This document shows positions 8,536 to 20,142 of a stretch of 64,000 bases of DNA, in pieces. A program made the position numbers and the translations under genes. Each line of letters starts with the position of its first letter. Within the stretch, counting starts at the first letter, position 1. The notes beneath the pieces were generated by a model. The model did no database searches. It worked only from the letters and a program-made list of their open reading frames with translations, and had not been told where the DNA came from. The stretch comes from Candidatus Viadribacter manganicus (lineage in GTDB: Bacteria; Pseudomonadota; Alphaproteobacteria; Caulobacterales; Aquidulcibacteraceae). The stretch is taken from assembly GCF_001679665.1 (NCBI RefSeq), contig NZ_CP013244.1, positions 1 through 64,000 of the forward strand. Reading direction: 5' to 3'.

Positions 8536-9987
8536 ATGAACCGGCCAGTTCAACCGTCGATCGAAGAGACGAAAGCTCGGATGAGCGCCATTCTGGACCT
8601 GCAGAAGCGTCTGCAAACCAGCAAAGGCCCACCTGACGCCAGATTGCGCAAGGACAGGCTGACACGCGCAATCAATTTGGTGCTGGCGCACAAGGATGAG
8701 TTCCTGAATGCACTGAACGAGGACTTCGGCGCCCGCTCGCGTGAGATGTCATTGTTCACGGACATTTCGGGAGCGATAGGACCACTGAAGTATGCGCGGG
8801 AGCGTCTCGATAAATGGATGGCGCCGCAGAAGCGCGCGGTTACGCCTTCGGCGCTGGGGCTTTTCGGCGCGCGGGCCGAGGTCCGTTACCAGCCCAAAGG
8901 TGTGCTGGGTGTGATCTCACCTTGGAATTTTCCGATCTCGCTGGCGTTTGACGCGATCGCCTGTGCCTTTGCTGCTGGCAATCGCGTGATGCTGAAGCCG
9001 TCGGAATATACACCCGCGACGTCAGCGCTAATGGCGCAGACCGTGGATCTCTATTTCGACGAGGATGAGCTCGCGGTGATCCAGGGCGGGCCTGACGTCG
9101 GCGCAGCTTTTGCCGGACTGGCGTTCGATCATTTGATTTTCACTGGCGCGACGAATGTTGGCCGGCACGTGATGCGCGCGGCGGCCGATAATTTGGTGCC
9201 GGTGACGCTGGAACTTGGCGGAAAATCGCCTGTTGTGATTGGCAAGAGCGCCGACCTTGCAAAGACCGCTGCTCGCGTCATGCAAGGCAAGACGATGAAC
9301 GCCGGTCAAATCTGCCTCGCGCCGGACTATGTGTTGGCGCCTTCCGAAAGCGTGCCCGCCTTCATCGAAGCTTCGAAGGCCGCCGTGGCGAAGATGTATC
9401 CTACGATGAAGGACAACGCGGACTACACTTCGATCATCAATCAACGTCACTATGATCGCATCAGTGGCCTGATTGCCGATGCCAAAGCCAAAGGCGGCGA
9501 GATCGTTACGATCAACCCGGCCAACGAAGATTTCACGCAACAAGAGCACCGCAAGATTCCACCGACCATCATTTTGAACGCCACCGACGATATGCAGGTG
9601 ATGCAGGAGGAGATTTTCGGTCCGCTGCTGCCGGTGCGAACCGTGGCTTCGATTGATGGCGCCATCGCGGAAATCAATGCGCGTGCGCGTCCGCTCGCGC
9701 TCTACTATTTCGGTGAAGACAACGCCGAGAGCGAAGCGCTGCTTGAGCGCACCCACTCTGGCGGCGTGACCATCAACGATGTGATCTTCCACTTCGCCAT
9801 GGATGAATTGCCGTTTGGCGGAGTTGGTCCATCAGGCATGGGCGCCTATCACGGCCATCGCGGGTTCATTGAGTTCAGCCATGAAAAAGCGATCTATCGC
9901 CAGATATCGGCTGAGCTTCTTGCGATGCTGCGCCCGCCATATGGCGCAGCGTTCCGCAAGCAGATGGCGGCGCGGTTGAAGCCGTAG
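8536..9987 (+). CDS. calB: Coniferyl aldehyde dehydrogenase-like NAD(P)+ aldehyde dehydrogenase
   Basis: The 483-residue protein is a full aldehyde dehydrogenase. It has the catalytic cysteine in NAGQICLAPDY, the general-base glutamate in LELGGKSPVV, and the cofactor region VLGVISPWNFPISL. The C terminus (ELPFGGVGPSGMGAYHG) fits the coniferyl/class 3-like branch that oxidises aromatic or fatty aldehydes. A ribosome site (AGGGAGG) precedes the ATG. The substrate assignment follows from family resemblance only. Confidence 0.85.
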   Translation: MNRPVQPSIEETKARMSAILDLQKRLQTSKGPPDARLRKDRLTRAINLVLAHKDEFLNALNEDFGARSREMSLFTDISGAIGPLKYARERLDKWMAPQKRAVTPSALGLFGARAEVRYQPKGVLGVISPWNFPISLAFDAIACAFAAGNRVMLKPSEYTPATSALMAQTVDLYFDEDELAVIQGGPDVGAAFAGLAFDHLIFTGATNVGRHVMRAAADNLVPVTLELGGKSPVVIGKSADLAKTAARVMQGKTMNAGQICLAPDYVLAPSESVPAFIEASKAAVAKMYPTMKDNADYTSIINQRHYDRISGLIADAKAKGGEIVTINPANEDFTQQEHRKIPPTIILNATDDMQVMQEEIFGPLLPVRTVASIDGAIAEINARARPLALYYFGEDNAESEALLERTHSGGVTINDVIFHFAMDELPFGGVGPSGMGAYHGHRGFIEFSHEKAIYRQISAELLAMLRPPYGAAFRKQMAARLKP

Positions 9988-10006
9988 CCCAGCTGTTGGC
10001 AGGTTG

Positions 10007-10038
10007 GAGCGCGCGCCTCCTGGCGCGCTCTTGCTAGC
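10007..10038. terminator. Stem-loop between convergent genes
   Basis: An 8-base perfect stem (GAGCGCGC at 10007-10014 with GCGCGCTC at 10023-10030) is followed by TTGCTAGCTTTT. It lies between the convergent aldehyde dehydrogenase and helicase genes and could end transcription from the left. Confidence 0.55.
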
Positions 10039-10086
10039 TTTTAGATGCGGGCCGAAGGCCCACGCTCCACTTGTAAAGCTTGGCCG

Positions 10087-11616
<1,530 letters not shown>

Positions 11617-11821
11617 TCAATCTCACTTGGGGGCCTTACAAGCTCGCGCGAGGCGCGAACGGGCAGGCCGCTTGGTTGGCGCTATTCGCCACGCGTCTCC
11701 GGATTGAGGTGGGCGGGCGTCCAGCAAGGGCGAGCACGCCCCAGGGCGCGCACAACGGACATCGCCGAAATGGGGGGATTTCCGCGGAAAGTCAATAAAT
11801 GAAGCGGCAATTGCGTTGCGG

Positions 11822-12073
11822 TTACCTTGTTTGCTCCAAAGCGGCGACCACGGTGGCCAGGGAGCCAATGACGGTTTCGGTGGCCGTAATGGCGTGAAAG
11901 AGGATGATGGTCTTGCCGTGGCTGTCTCGAACGCACCCGACTTCCGCGCGGTTGATATGGACTTCAAGTCTCGAATCCGAGGCAGAAGTAAAATTCACGA
12001 ATTTGATGATTTGCGGCGCTCCCGCCGACTCAAGCGGCGCTATCTTTATGGGCGCAGTGAGTTGCCGATGCAC
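11822..12073 (-). CDS. Small hypothetical protein
   Basis: This 83-residue protein has an alternating beta pattern (IIKFVNFTSASDSRLEVHI, then CVRDSHGKTIILF) and ends in a helix (TVIGSLATVVAALEQ). The layout recalls small FlbD-like or nutrient-response proteins that list a residue set, a value and a threshold segment, but I cannot assign a family. An overlapping opposite-strand reading exists (11904-12323), but its composition is unlike a protein. The call is tentative. Confidence 0.5.
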   Translation of the reverse strand: MHRQLTAPIKIAPLESAGAPQIIKFVNFTSASDSRLEVHINRAEVGCVRDSHGKTIILFHAITATETVIGSLATVVAALEQTR

Positions 12074-12231
12074 AGGTCAAACAGAAGTTGGTCAAAACCA
12101 ACGCCTTGAGCAGCAGCAGAATAATCCCACAGCCCTCAGCAAACGTGCTACGTTGGCGCTTCAGCAACAAGTACGATCGCTTGCGCCGCCCGCGACGGGC
12201 GGCTCATTTGCCGTGTGCGCTAGGACGAAAC

Positions 12232-12438
12232 ATGCCGATCCAAGGAGAGATGTTGAAACGCGGCTGGGGCGTGCTTCGGCTACAGCCTTGGCATCTGGCG
12301 GGTGTGTTCACGTCGAGCGCTGAGGCAGAGAATTTGGCTCTGACTTTGGGCTCAGCCTACACCGTTAAATACGGCGATCACGCGCCGGGCTCATCAGACT
12401 TTTCATTCTCCGAAGGCACAACCGCGCCGACGGCCTAG
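12232..12438 (+). CDS. Small hypothetical protein
   Basis: A 68-residue product starts MPIQGEMLKRGWGVL. The start at 12232 is chosen because an AGGACGAAA ribosome site lies just upstream; a longer reading from 12088 is rich in Arg and has no such site. The centre (WHLAGVFTSSAEAENLALTL) resembles small DUF2188-like alphaproteobacterial proteins, but I do not assign a family. It is first of three tiny genes in a row, probably one transcript. Confidence 0.6.
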   Translation: MPIQGEMLKRGWGVLRLQPWHLAGVFTSSAEAENLALTLGSAYTVKYGDHAPGSSDFSFSEGTTAPTA

Positions 12439-12453
12439 CAAGTAGGACGCTCC

Positions 12454-12663
12454 ATGCCTTTTATAGTGAACTCTTCTCCTGGCGCTGGACTTCGCTTTGA
12501 ACCAAGCGCGACTTTTCCTGACGCAAAAGCGGCGTTGGGCTGGGCGGTGGGACTCGAACGGCGCGGTATGCGCCTCATCCGCATTCGCGATACTGTGAGC
12601 GGCGACACTTTTGATGAGCGCGGTCTGCGCGACGAGATCAAACGCGTGCAGAACGCAACATGA
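12454..12663 (+). CDS. Small hypothetical protein
   Basis: A 69-residue protein with a helix in the middle (DAKAALGWAVGLERRGMRL) followed by a short strand pair (IRIRDTVSGDTFDERGL) and a charged C-terminal helix. It starts 15 bases after the upstream tiny gene and overlaps the next one as ATGA, so the three are likely co-translated. The function is unknown. Confidence 0.6.
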   Translation: MPFIVNSSPGAGLRFEPSATFPDAKAALGWAVGLERRGMRLIRIRDTVSGDTFDERGLRDEIKRVQNAT

Positions 12664-12854
12664 GCAAGCTCAGACTCCTTCAAGCATCCGCCGCCGCGGA
12701 TAAAGCATGGATGATTGAGGTCCGAAAGCTGTTCGGTGAGCGCGATGCCGGCATGGCGCGCTTTCACGGCCGCGCCACAGGTGAACCCGGCACGCATCTG
12801 CGGGAATTGTACGATTGCTATGTGAAGGCGCAGGACGCCTACGACGCGCGTTGA
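12660..12854 (+). CDS. Small hypothetical protein
   Basis: A 64-residue helical protein (LLQASAAADKAWMIEVRKLF, then LRELYDCYVKAQDAYDAR). The ATG overlaps the previous stop, which supports real expression. No family is recognised. Confidence 0.6.
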   Translation: MSKLRLLQASAAADKAWMIEVRKLFGERDAGMARFHGRATGEPGTHLRELYDCYVKAQDAYDAR

Positions 12855-12913
12855 GTCCGTCTACATTTTTCTGATGGCCGACGCTGGCGCATTGCGCCAA
12901 GGAGCGAACGATC

Positions 12914-13357
12914 ATGAGTGCATTATCTGTGGTCAGCGTTGCCGACCGCGCCGGCTTCCACCTGTTCGCAACGATGCTGCGAGCCAGTGACTATTCTGAG
13001 CGGCTGGAAGGCGCGGGACCCTTCACCGTGTTTGCCCCCTCCGACAGTGCATTCGCTGCGTTTTCAAAGGCGGCGCTCGATCAGTTTCTCCACGGCGATC
13101 GAGAAAATCTCCAGCGCGTGCTCGGCTATCATATCGCCGCCGGCAAAGTCGCAACGGCGCGCCTCATCGGTAAGCGAATCCGCGGTGTTATGCAGGCAGG
13201 GGGCGATGTCATTATCGACGGAAGCACCCACTTGCGCGTCAACGATGCGAGGGTGATCAAACCCGACCTGATGGCGCGAAACGGCGTTGTGCATGGCATT
13301 GATGCATTGCTGTTGCCGCGCCAAGCTGCCGCCGCTGTCGCAGGAAGGGCGCCATAA
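12914..13357 (+). CDS. Fasciclin (FAS1) domain protein
   Basis: The 147-residue product is one FAS1 domain. The two conserved boxes are visible: GPFTVFAPSDSAFAAF and the later INDARVIKPDLMARNGVVHG-type segment with the final IDALLLP. FAS1 domains usually mediate adhesion or matrix binding, often in exported proteins. No clear signal peptide is seen here, so the location is uncertain. The stop lies inside a downstream cold-shock-like reading frame. Confidence 0.88.
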   Translation: MSALSVVSVADRAGFHLFATMLRASDYSERLEGAGPFTVFAPSDSAFAAFSKAALDQFLHGDRENLQRVLGYHIAAGKVATARLIGKRIRGVMQAGGDVIIDGSTHLRVNDARVIKPDLMARNGVVHGIDALLLPRQAAAAVAGRAP

Positions 13358-13548
13358 AATCATACGATCTGAGGCGAGGCTCAGGCATCATTTCTCCTGA
13401 TAACGGCCGGTCGGCCGTCATCTTCTACGCCAATAAGCTGGAGAACGCGGGGCTGGCGCGCGTAGTCAGCGGGGAGCGGATGAGCTTCGAGGTCAAGACA
13501 GATCTCGCGCTCAAGCGGAGCTTCGCGGTAAATCTGAGCAAGCTCTGA
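13345..13548 (+). pseudogene. Cold-shock-domain-like remnant without a start codon
   Basis: Translating in the frame of 13363 gives a stretch resembling the CspA fold: KGAIKSYDLRRGSGIISP (compare the family pattern G-x-V-K-W-F…G-F-I), then DNGRSAVIFYANKLENAG and VSGERMSFEV before a stop at 13546. The frame is open from 13303 but contains no ATG, GTG or TTG; only ATT (13306) or ATA (13354) could start it. It overlaps the fasciclin gene in another frame. It is either a broken cold-shock gene or one using a very rare start. The RNP motifs are poor, so nucleic-acid binding is doubtful. Confidence 0.5.
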
Positions 13549-13551
13549 AAT

Positions 13552-15591
13552 CTAAACGTCCACGTCCTCAACGAACTTCGCGTTCGCTTGAATGTAGTCG
13601 AAGCGCTTCTCGGCTTTTTTGCCCATCAGTGTTTCGATCAGCACTTCAAAATCCGGCGCGCCGCTTTCATCCAAGACGACGCGCGCGAGCGTGCGGGTGG
13701 CCGGGTTCATCGTCGTGTCTTTCAAGTCCGCCGGCATCATTTCGCCAAGGCCTTTGAAGCGTGAGATGTCGGTTTTGCGACCCTTGAATTCGCCGTTGAG
13801 CAGCGCTTCTTTGTGCGCGTCGTCGCGCGCGTAGATGCTCTCTTTGCCGGCGGTGATGCGATAGAGCGGCGGCATCGCGAGGAAGAGGCGGCCAGCGCGG
13901 ATGAGCGCCGGCATCTGCTTGTGGAAGTAGGTGATCAGCAGTGACGCGATGTGGGCGCCGTCGACGTCGGCGTCAGTCATGATGATCACGCGTTCATAGC
14001 GCAGATCGTCGAGCTTGAACTTCGCGCCCATCTGCACGCCAAGCGCGAGGGCGAGATCGGACAGTTCTTGGTTGGCGCTCATCTTCTCGGCGCCGGCGCT
14101 GGCGACGTTCAAGATCTTACCGCGTAGCGGCAGGATCGCCTGCGTCTCGCGCGAGCGCGCTTGCTTAGCGGAGCCGCCGGCGGAGTCGCCTTCGACCAGG
14201 AAAATCTCAGTGTCCTTGTCGCCCGCACGGGAGCAATCGGCGAGTTTGCCGGGCAAGCGCAATTTGCGCGTTGCGCTTTGGCGGGAGACCTCCTTCTCCT
14301 TGCGTCGGCGCATGCGGTCTTCGGCTTGCTGAATGCACCATTCGAGCAGCCTGTTGGCCTCTTGGGTGTTCGCCGCCAACCAGTGATCGAATGGATCGCG
14401 CACGGCGTTTTCGACGATCTTTGCGGCTTCCGTCGAAACCAAGCGTCCCTTGGTTTGACCCTCAAATTGCGGATCGCGAATGAAGACCGAGACGAGGCCG
14501 GCGCCTGTGTTCATCACGTCTTCTTGCGTGATGGCGGTGGCCTTCTTGTTGTTGCGTAGCTCGGCGTAAGCGCGGAGGCCCTTGGCAATCGCGGCGCGGA
14601 AGCCGGCTTCGTGGAAGCCGCCGTCGGGCGTGTAGACGGTGTTGCAATAGGAACGGAGGAAGCCGTCGGCTTCGCCGAAACCATCGCTCACCCAGGTGAT
14701 CGCCCACTCGACGCGGCCGTGCGGGCTGTCCTTATCGGTCTTGCCGGAGAAAGCTTCGTTGACGACGGCGCGCTTTGTCTTGGTGAGTTCGGCCAAGAAA
14801 TCGGCAAGACCGTTTGGAAAGTGGAGAATTGCTTCAGCCGGCGTGTCGTCCTTGATGAGTTCGGGCGCGCACTTCCAACGTATCTGCGTGCCGCGCTGCA
14901 AGTATGCTTTGGAGCGCGCCATCTGGAACAGGCGCGCAGGCTTGAAGGCTGCGCCTTTGCCGAAAATGTCGGCGTCCGGGTGGAAACGTACGGTGGTGCC
15001 GCGGCGATTGTGTGCGGCGCCGACTTCAACGAGCTTCGAGGTTGGCGTGCCGCGCGAGAATGTCTGGCGATAAAGTTTGCGATCGCGCGCCACTTCGACT
15101 TCGACTTTGTCGGAGAGTGCGTTGACGACCGAGACGCCGACGCCGTGGAGGCCGCCCGAGGTGTGATAGACTTTGCCTGAGAACTTTCCGCCGGCGTGTA
15201 GCACCGTCATGATAATTTCGAGCGCGGACTTCTTCGGAAACTTCGGGTGCGGATCGACAGGCATGCCGCGGCCGTTGTCGGTCACGCGCAAGGTGCCGTC
15301 CGCTTCAAGTTCAACTTCGATGCGATCAGCAAAGCCGGCGACGGCTTCGTCCATCGAGTTGTCGAGCACTTCAGCGAAGAGGTGGTGCAAAGCGCGTTCA
15401 TCGACACCGCCGATGTACATACCGGGACGTTTTCGAACCGGTTCGAGGCCTTCGAGAACCTCGATGTCCTTCGCTGTATAAGCATCTTTGGCGGCTGCCG
15501 GCGGCGGGTCGCTGTCGCCGAACAGGTTGCCGTCCCAGAGTTTGTCATCGCCGTCTTTGGGCATCGAAGATTTCTTCTGCGCTTGCGCCAT
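13552..15591 (-). CDS. parE: DNA topoisomerase IV subunit B
   Basis: ParE supplies the ATPase half of topoisomerase IV, which separates daughter chromosomes. The 679-residue protein has the GHKL ATP site (LDNSMDEAVAGFADRI, then DNGRGMPV and GGLHGVGVSVVNALS), the TOPRIM region (FLVEGDSAGGSAKQARSR and MTDADVDGAHIASLL), and the GyrB/ParE end (RFKGLGEMMPADLKDTTMNP). The length and absence of a GyrB-like insert support ParE rather than GyrB. Confidence 0.93.
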   Translation of the reverse strand: MAQAQKKSSMPKDGDDKLWDGNLFGDSDPPPAAAKDAYTAKDIEVLEGLEPVRKRPGMYIGGVDERALHHLFAEVLDNSMDEAVAGFADRIEVELEADGTLRVTDNGRGMPVDPHPKFPKKSALEIIMTVLHAGGKFSGKVYHTSGGLHGVGVSVVNALSDKVEVEVARDRKLYRQTFSRGTPTSKLVEVGAAHNRRGTTVRFHPDADIFGKGAAFKPARLFQMARSKAYLQRGTQIRWKCAPELIKDDTPAEAILHFPNGLADFLAELTKTKRAVVNEAFSGKTDKDSPHGRVEWAITWVSDGFGEADGFLRSYCNTVYTPDGGFHEAGFRAAIAKGLRAYAELRNNKKATAITQEDVMNTGAGLVSVFIRDPQFEGQTKGRLVSTEAAKIVENAVRDPFDHWLAANTQEANRLLEWCIQQAEDRMRRRKEKEVSRQSATRKLRLPGKLADCSRAGDKDTEIFLVEGDSAGGSAKQARSRETQAILPLRGKILNVASAGAEKMSANQELSDLALALGVQMGAKFKLDDLRYERVIIMTDADVDGAHIASLLITYFHKQMPALIRAGRLFLAMPPLYRITAGKESIYARDDAHKEALLNGEFKGRKTDISRFKGLGEMMPADLKDTTMNPATRTLARVVLDESGAPDFEVLIETLMGKKAEKRFDYIQANAKFVEDVDV

Positions 15592-15828
15592 GGACGTTCC
15601 TTAAGACGCTTCGCGCGCCCGCAGCAATGCTTCGCTCTGCGTTCGAACGGATCAGACTTCGGTATCCGGGGGGTAAACGACACGTAGTGGGGGAATTAAG
15701 TGTCCTATGGGTCACGCCCTAAGTGCGGGCGCAGGAAATCGCGGTTCCGAACGCAACAACCGCCTCCAAGGGCCGTTGGGTCGCACGTCACGGCATGCGG
15801 GGGCCGCTCAGGACGAGGAGCAGCAGGC

Positions 15829-16305
15829 ATGAAGAAGTTTTCAATAATGGCCGCAGTGGTCGCCACGGCGCTGATGGCCATGCCAGCAGTTGCGCATGCG
15901 GAATGGTATGCTGGCGCGGCGTACAGCCAATACGATCTCGATGGCGCTGAGGTTGGCGGCGCGACCGGACGTCTGGGCTATCGCTTCAATCCCAACTTCG
16001 CTGTTGAAGGCGAAGGCACGGTTGGTGTGGACGACGACCAAGGCGTGGAACTCAATCACGCAGTTGGCGCGTACGCGGTTGGCATCGTGCCGATCGGCGC
16101 TGGTTTCTCGGCGCACGGCCGACTTGGCTATCAGACCATGCAAGTCGACACCCCGCTTGGCGACGCCGACGATGATGGCCTCGCCTATGGCGGCGGCGTC
16201 TCTTGGCAGGCGACGCCGGGAATCGGCATTCGCGCCGATTACACGCGCATGGAAGGTGACCTCGATTCCGACGCGATCTCGCTCGGTGCAGCGTTCAACT
16301 TCTAA
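15829..16305 (+). CDS. Outer-membrane beta-barrel protein (OmpA/OprF N-terminal barrel-like)
   Basis: The 158-residue product starts with a clear signal peptide (MKKFSIMAAVVATALMAM, cleavage after AHA) and then shows alternating strands ending in an aromatic residue (GVSWQATPGIGIRADYTRM and a final LGAAFNF), the signature of a small eight-stranded barrel. The start at 15829 is chosen for the signal peptide and a GGACGAGGAGCAG ribosome region. It probably sits in the outer membrane. A stem-loop follows the stop. Confidence 0.85.
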   Translation: MKKFSIMAAVVATALMAMPAVAHAEWYAGAAYSQYDLDGAEVGGATGRLGYRFNPNFAVEGEGTVGVDDDQGVELNHAVGAYAVGIVPIGAGFSAHGRLGYQTMQVDTPLGDADDDGLAYGGGVSWQATPGIGIRADYTRMEGDLDSDAISLGAAFNF

Positions 16306-16326
16306 GATCAGCCGAATGTGAAGCTT

Positions 16327-16363
16327 GCGGGCCAGGGCGTATGCTCTGGCCCGCTTGCTTTGC
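16327..16363 (+). terminator. Stem-loop terminator after the barrel gene
   Basis: A perfect 9-base stem (GCGGGCCAG at 16327-16335 with CTGGCCCGC at 16346-16354) is followed by a short T-containing stretch (TTGCTTTG). It is placed 20 bases after the upstream stop. Confidence 0.65.
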
Positions 16364-16416
16364 GCGGGGGTAGGTTCGTACGTTGCGGGAGAGGGACACC
16401 AATTGGAGCAGGCGTG

Positions 16417-16779
16417 ATGAGATTTGTTTTGGCGGCGGTGTTTATGGCCGCATTCACTCTAAGTGCTCACGCGCAAGAGACGACGGCGCCTCCAGCGACC
16501 GTAGCGCCATCCGCGTGCGCCGCGGTTCCGGCCCCGCCCACTCCGCCCAATGGCGCTCGTTCCAACGCTGAACAGATGACAGCGGCTGTTGCTCAATATG
16601 AAGCGTGGAACACGTCCAGCACGGCGCTTATGCAGTGCCGCATTCAAGAAGTTCGCGCTTTGCGTGCGCAGACTGATGCGCGTGAAGCTGAATACAATGC
16701 GGCGCTTGCTGCTGGACGTGAGGCGGGCGTCGCCTGGCAAGCGCAGGTTGACGCGTTCCAAGCACGTCAGCGTCGCTAA
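16417..16779 (+). CDS. Secreted small protein, unknown
   Basis: The start at 16417 gives a 120-residue protein with a signal peptide (MRFVLAAVFMAAFTLS, cleavage after AHA). A Thr/Pro/Ala-rich linker and a helical region with two conserved-looking cysteines (VAPSACAAV and ALMQCRIQEV) follow. The last 70 residues are rich in Ala, Glu and Arg and could form a coiled coil. It should be periplasmic. No family is recognised. Confidence 0.75.
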   Translation: MRFVLAAVFMAAFTLSAHAQETTAPPATVAPSACAAVPAPPTPPNGARSNAEQMTAAVAQYEAWNTSSTALMQCRIQEVRALRAQTDAREAEYNAALAAGREAGVAWQAQVDAFQARQRR

Positions 16780-16800
16780 GCCTTGAACAGCGAGACGTGA

Positions 16801-16827
16801 GGGGCCGGATCATTCCCGGCCCCTTTT
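16801..16827. terminator. Stem-loop terminator between convergent genes
   Basis: A perfect 8-base stem (GGGGCCGG at 16801-16808 with CCGGCCCC at 16816-16823) is followed by TTTT. It lies between the secreted-protein gene and the convergent transglycosylase-like gene. Confidence 0.75.
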
Positions 16828-16838
16828 GCTTGTTCGCG

Positions 16839-17441
16839 CTAGAAGGGCAGCCAACCGCGATTGAGGCGCCCATCGCAGCGATCGAGCTGGGCCGCGTAAG
16901 TGTCGTGGTACGATTGGACCCGCGCCGCCGCTGCGAGCAAGCTCGAGTTGCCGCTATAACTTCCACGACGATAGCCGCCGCGGCCTTCGTGGTAGGCGAG
17001 GTAATGGCTGCGCGCGTCAGAATACGCAATATCGAGCTCGCTGTGTGAGATGCTTGTGTACCAGGATACGAAATCAGCAGCGTCGCTGAATTCGTTGCGA
17101 TCCAAGCCATCGTCGCCGCGTGCGCGTTCATATTCTTCCCACGTCGAACGAAGCGCCTGTGCGTAGCCGTGAGCGCTTGAGGCGCGTCGGCCCGGGAAGA
17201 CGAACAGAATACGTCCGCGTGGCGGGCGTGCGTTATGATCGAAGCCACTCTCTTGGCGCATAATCGCCAACTGCAGTGCTGGCGGTGCGCCCCAGCGGCG
17301 CTGTGCCCGTTTAACCGAGCGCCACCAACCCTCCTGGGTTTCGAAGATCTCACACGCATCGCCCGGATCGTCGACGGGATCGTTGGTGACACAGGCGCCG
17401 AGGCTGGCTGTCGCGCCCAGGATGAACAAGCGGCGGTGCAT
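16839..17441 (-). CDS. Lytic transglycosylase-like lipoprotein
   Basis: The 200-residue product starts MHRRLFILGATASLGAC, an N-terminal signal with lipobox LGAC, so it should be anchored to the envelope. The domain looks like an SLT fold: QLAIMRQESGFDHNARPPRG carries the catalytic Glu in the ES motif, and SSAHGYAQALRSTWEEY matches the family's second box. It probably cleaves peptidoglycan glycan strands. The start at 17441 is preferred over 17528 because of the lipobox. Confidence 0.8.
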   Translation of the reverse strand: MHRRLFILGATASLGACVTNDPVDDPGDACEIFETQEGWWRSVKRAQRRWGAPPALQLAIMRQESGFDHNARPPRGRILFVFPGRRASSAHGYAQALRSTWEEYERARGDDGLDRNEFSDAADFVSWYTSISHSELDIAYSDARSHYLAYHEGRGGYRRGSYSGNSSLLAAAARVQSYHDTYAAQLDRCDGRLNRGWLPF

Positions 17442-17546
17442 GCGCGGTGTTTTAGGTCGCGTCGCATTGTCCGCCAAGCGGAGCCCGCATACGAAACGGG
17501 CCGGAGATCGCTCTCCGGCCCGCAGCAAATGCGCTGAAGAGGCGCG

Positions 17547-18950
17547 TTAAGCTTTGTAATACATATCGAATTCCACCGGGTGTGGGTGGGTTTCGAAGCG
17601 GTCGAGTTCTTCTTTCTTGAGCTCGATGTAAGCGTCGATCAGATCATCGCTCATAACGCCGCCCTTCAGCAGGAAGTCACGGTCGGCATCAACGGCGTTG
17701 AGCGCCTGACGCAATGACGACGCAACGGTCGGCACGTCCTTCAACTCTTCCGGCGGCAGATCGTAGAGGTTCTTATCCAACGGATCGCCAGGGTGGATTT
17801 TGTTTTGAATGCCATCGAGGCCGGCCATCAGCAGGGCAGTGTACGTGAGGTACATATTGCCCGCCGGATCCGGGAAGCGAACTTCGACGCGCTTGGCCTT
17901 GGCGCCGGTGCCGTGCGGAATGCGGCACGACGCTGATCGGTTGCGCGCGGAATAAGCGAGCAACACTGGAGCTTCGTAGCCAGGCACCAAGCGCTTGTAC
18001 GAATTGGTCGTTGAGTTCGCGAACGCGTTGATGGCGCGTGCGTGTTTAATGACGCCGCCGATGAAGAAGAGGCAGTTTTCGCTGAGATCGGCGTAGCGAT
18101 CGCCGGCGAAGGTGTTGTTATTGCCCTTCCAGATCGACATGTGGACATGCATGCCGGAGCCGTTGTCCTTGTAGTAAGGCTTCGGCATGAACGTCGCTGA
18201 CTTGCCGTACGATGCAGCCACCTGGTGGATGATGTACTTATACAAGTTCATGTTGTCGGCCATCGTGACCAGCGTGTTGAACTTGAGGCCAAGTTCGTGC
18301 TGGGCGGGCGCAACTTCGTGGTGATGCTTCTCGGGGCGCATGCCGAGCTGGCCCATGATCTCAAGCATTTCACCGCGCATGTCTTGCAGTGAATCGATCG
18401 GTGGTACCGGGAAATAGCCGCCTTTCGGACCCGGGCGGTGGCCGAGGTTGCCGCCTTCATATGGCTTGTTGGTGTTGAAGGGCAGCTCGGTCGAGTCGAA
18501 TGAGTAGCCGGTATTGTGCGGGTCTGTTGACCAACGGACATCATCGAACACGAAGAATTCGGCTTCCGGTCCAACATAGGCGACATCGCCAGCGCCGGAG
18601 GATTTCACATAGGCTTCAGCGCGTTTGGCGATGCCGCGCGGGCAGCGTGAATAGGGCTGCAACGTGCCCGGCTCGAGGATGTCGCAGAACATCGCGAGCG
18701 TGGTTTGCTGGTAGAACGGATCGATGTGGGCGCCGGCGGGGTCAGGGCGCATAACCATGTCGGACTCGTTGATCGCCTTCCAACCGGCGATGGATGAGCC
18801 GTCGAACATCGTGCCTTCGGTGAAGATGTCTTTGTCGATCATCGACACATCGAAGGTGACGTGTTGCATCTTACCGCGCAGGTCATTGAAACGCAGATCA
18901 ACGTATTGGACTTCTTTGTCCTTGATCAGCTTCAGAACTTCGTCCGACAT
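17547..18950 (-). CDS. glnA: Glutamine synthetase type I
   Basis: GlnA joins ammonia to glutamate with ATP, the main nitrogen assimilation step, as a cytoplasmic dodecamer. The 467-residue protein has the family boxes [18 protein letters not shown], the Glu/His metal site region ([13 protein letters not shown]), and the adenylylation tyrosine in [10 protein letters not shown] (about Y396). It lies just downstream of glnB on the same strand, and adenylylation would be controlled through GlnB. Confidence 0.96.
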   Translation of the reverse strand: MSDEVLKLIKDKEVQYVDLRFNDLRGKMQHVTFDVSMIDKDIFTEGTMFDGSSIAGWKAINESDMVMRPDPAGAHIDPFYQQTTLAMFCDILEPGTLQPYSRCPRGIAKRAEAYVKSSGAGDVAYVGPEAEFFVFDDVRWSTDPHNTGYSFDSTELPFNTNKPYEGGNLGHRPGPKGGYFPVPPIDSLQDMRGEMLEIMGQLGMRPEKHHHEVAPAQHELGLKFNTLVTMADNMNLYKYIIHQVAASYGKSATFMPKPYYKDNGSGMHVHMSIWKGNNNTFAGDRYADLSENCLFFIGGVIKHARAINAFANSTTNSYKRLVPGYEAPVLLAYSARNRSASCRIPHGTGAKAKRVEVRFPDPAGNMYLTYTALLMAGLDGIQNKIHPGDPLDKNLYDLPPEELKDVPTVASSLRQALNAVDADRDFLLKGGVMSDDLIDAYIELKKEELDRFETHPHPVEFDMYYKA

Positions 18951-19047
18951 CGGAAACTCCCCCGAGCTTTTTTGTTGATATGTTTAAGCGAAAGCTCGCG
19001 TCTCGGTCCGCGCGCCTTCGCTTTGAGAATCAGCGCCGTTGGTGCGA

Positions 19048-20138
<1,091 letters not shown>

Positions 20139-20142
<4 letters not shown>

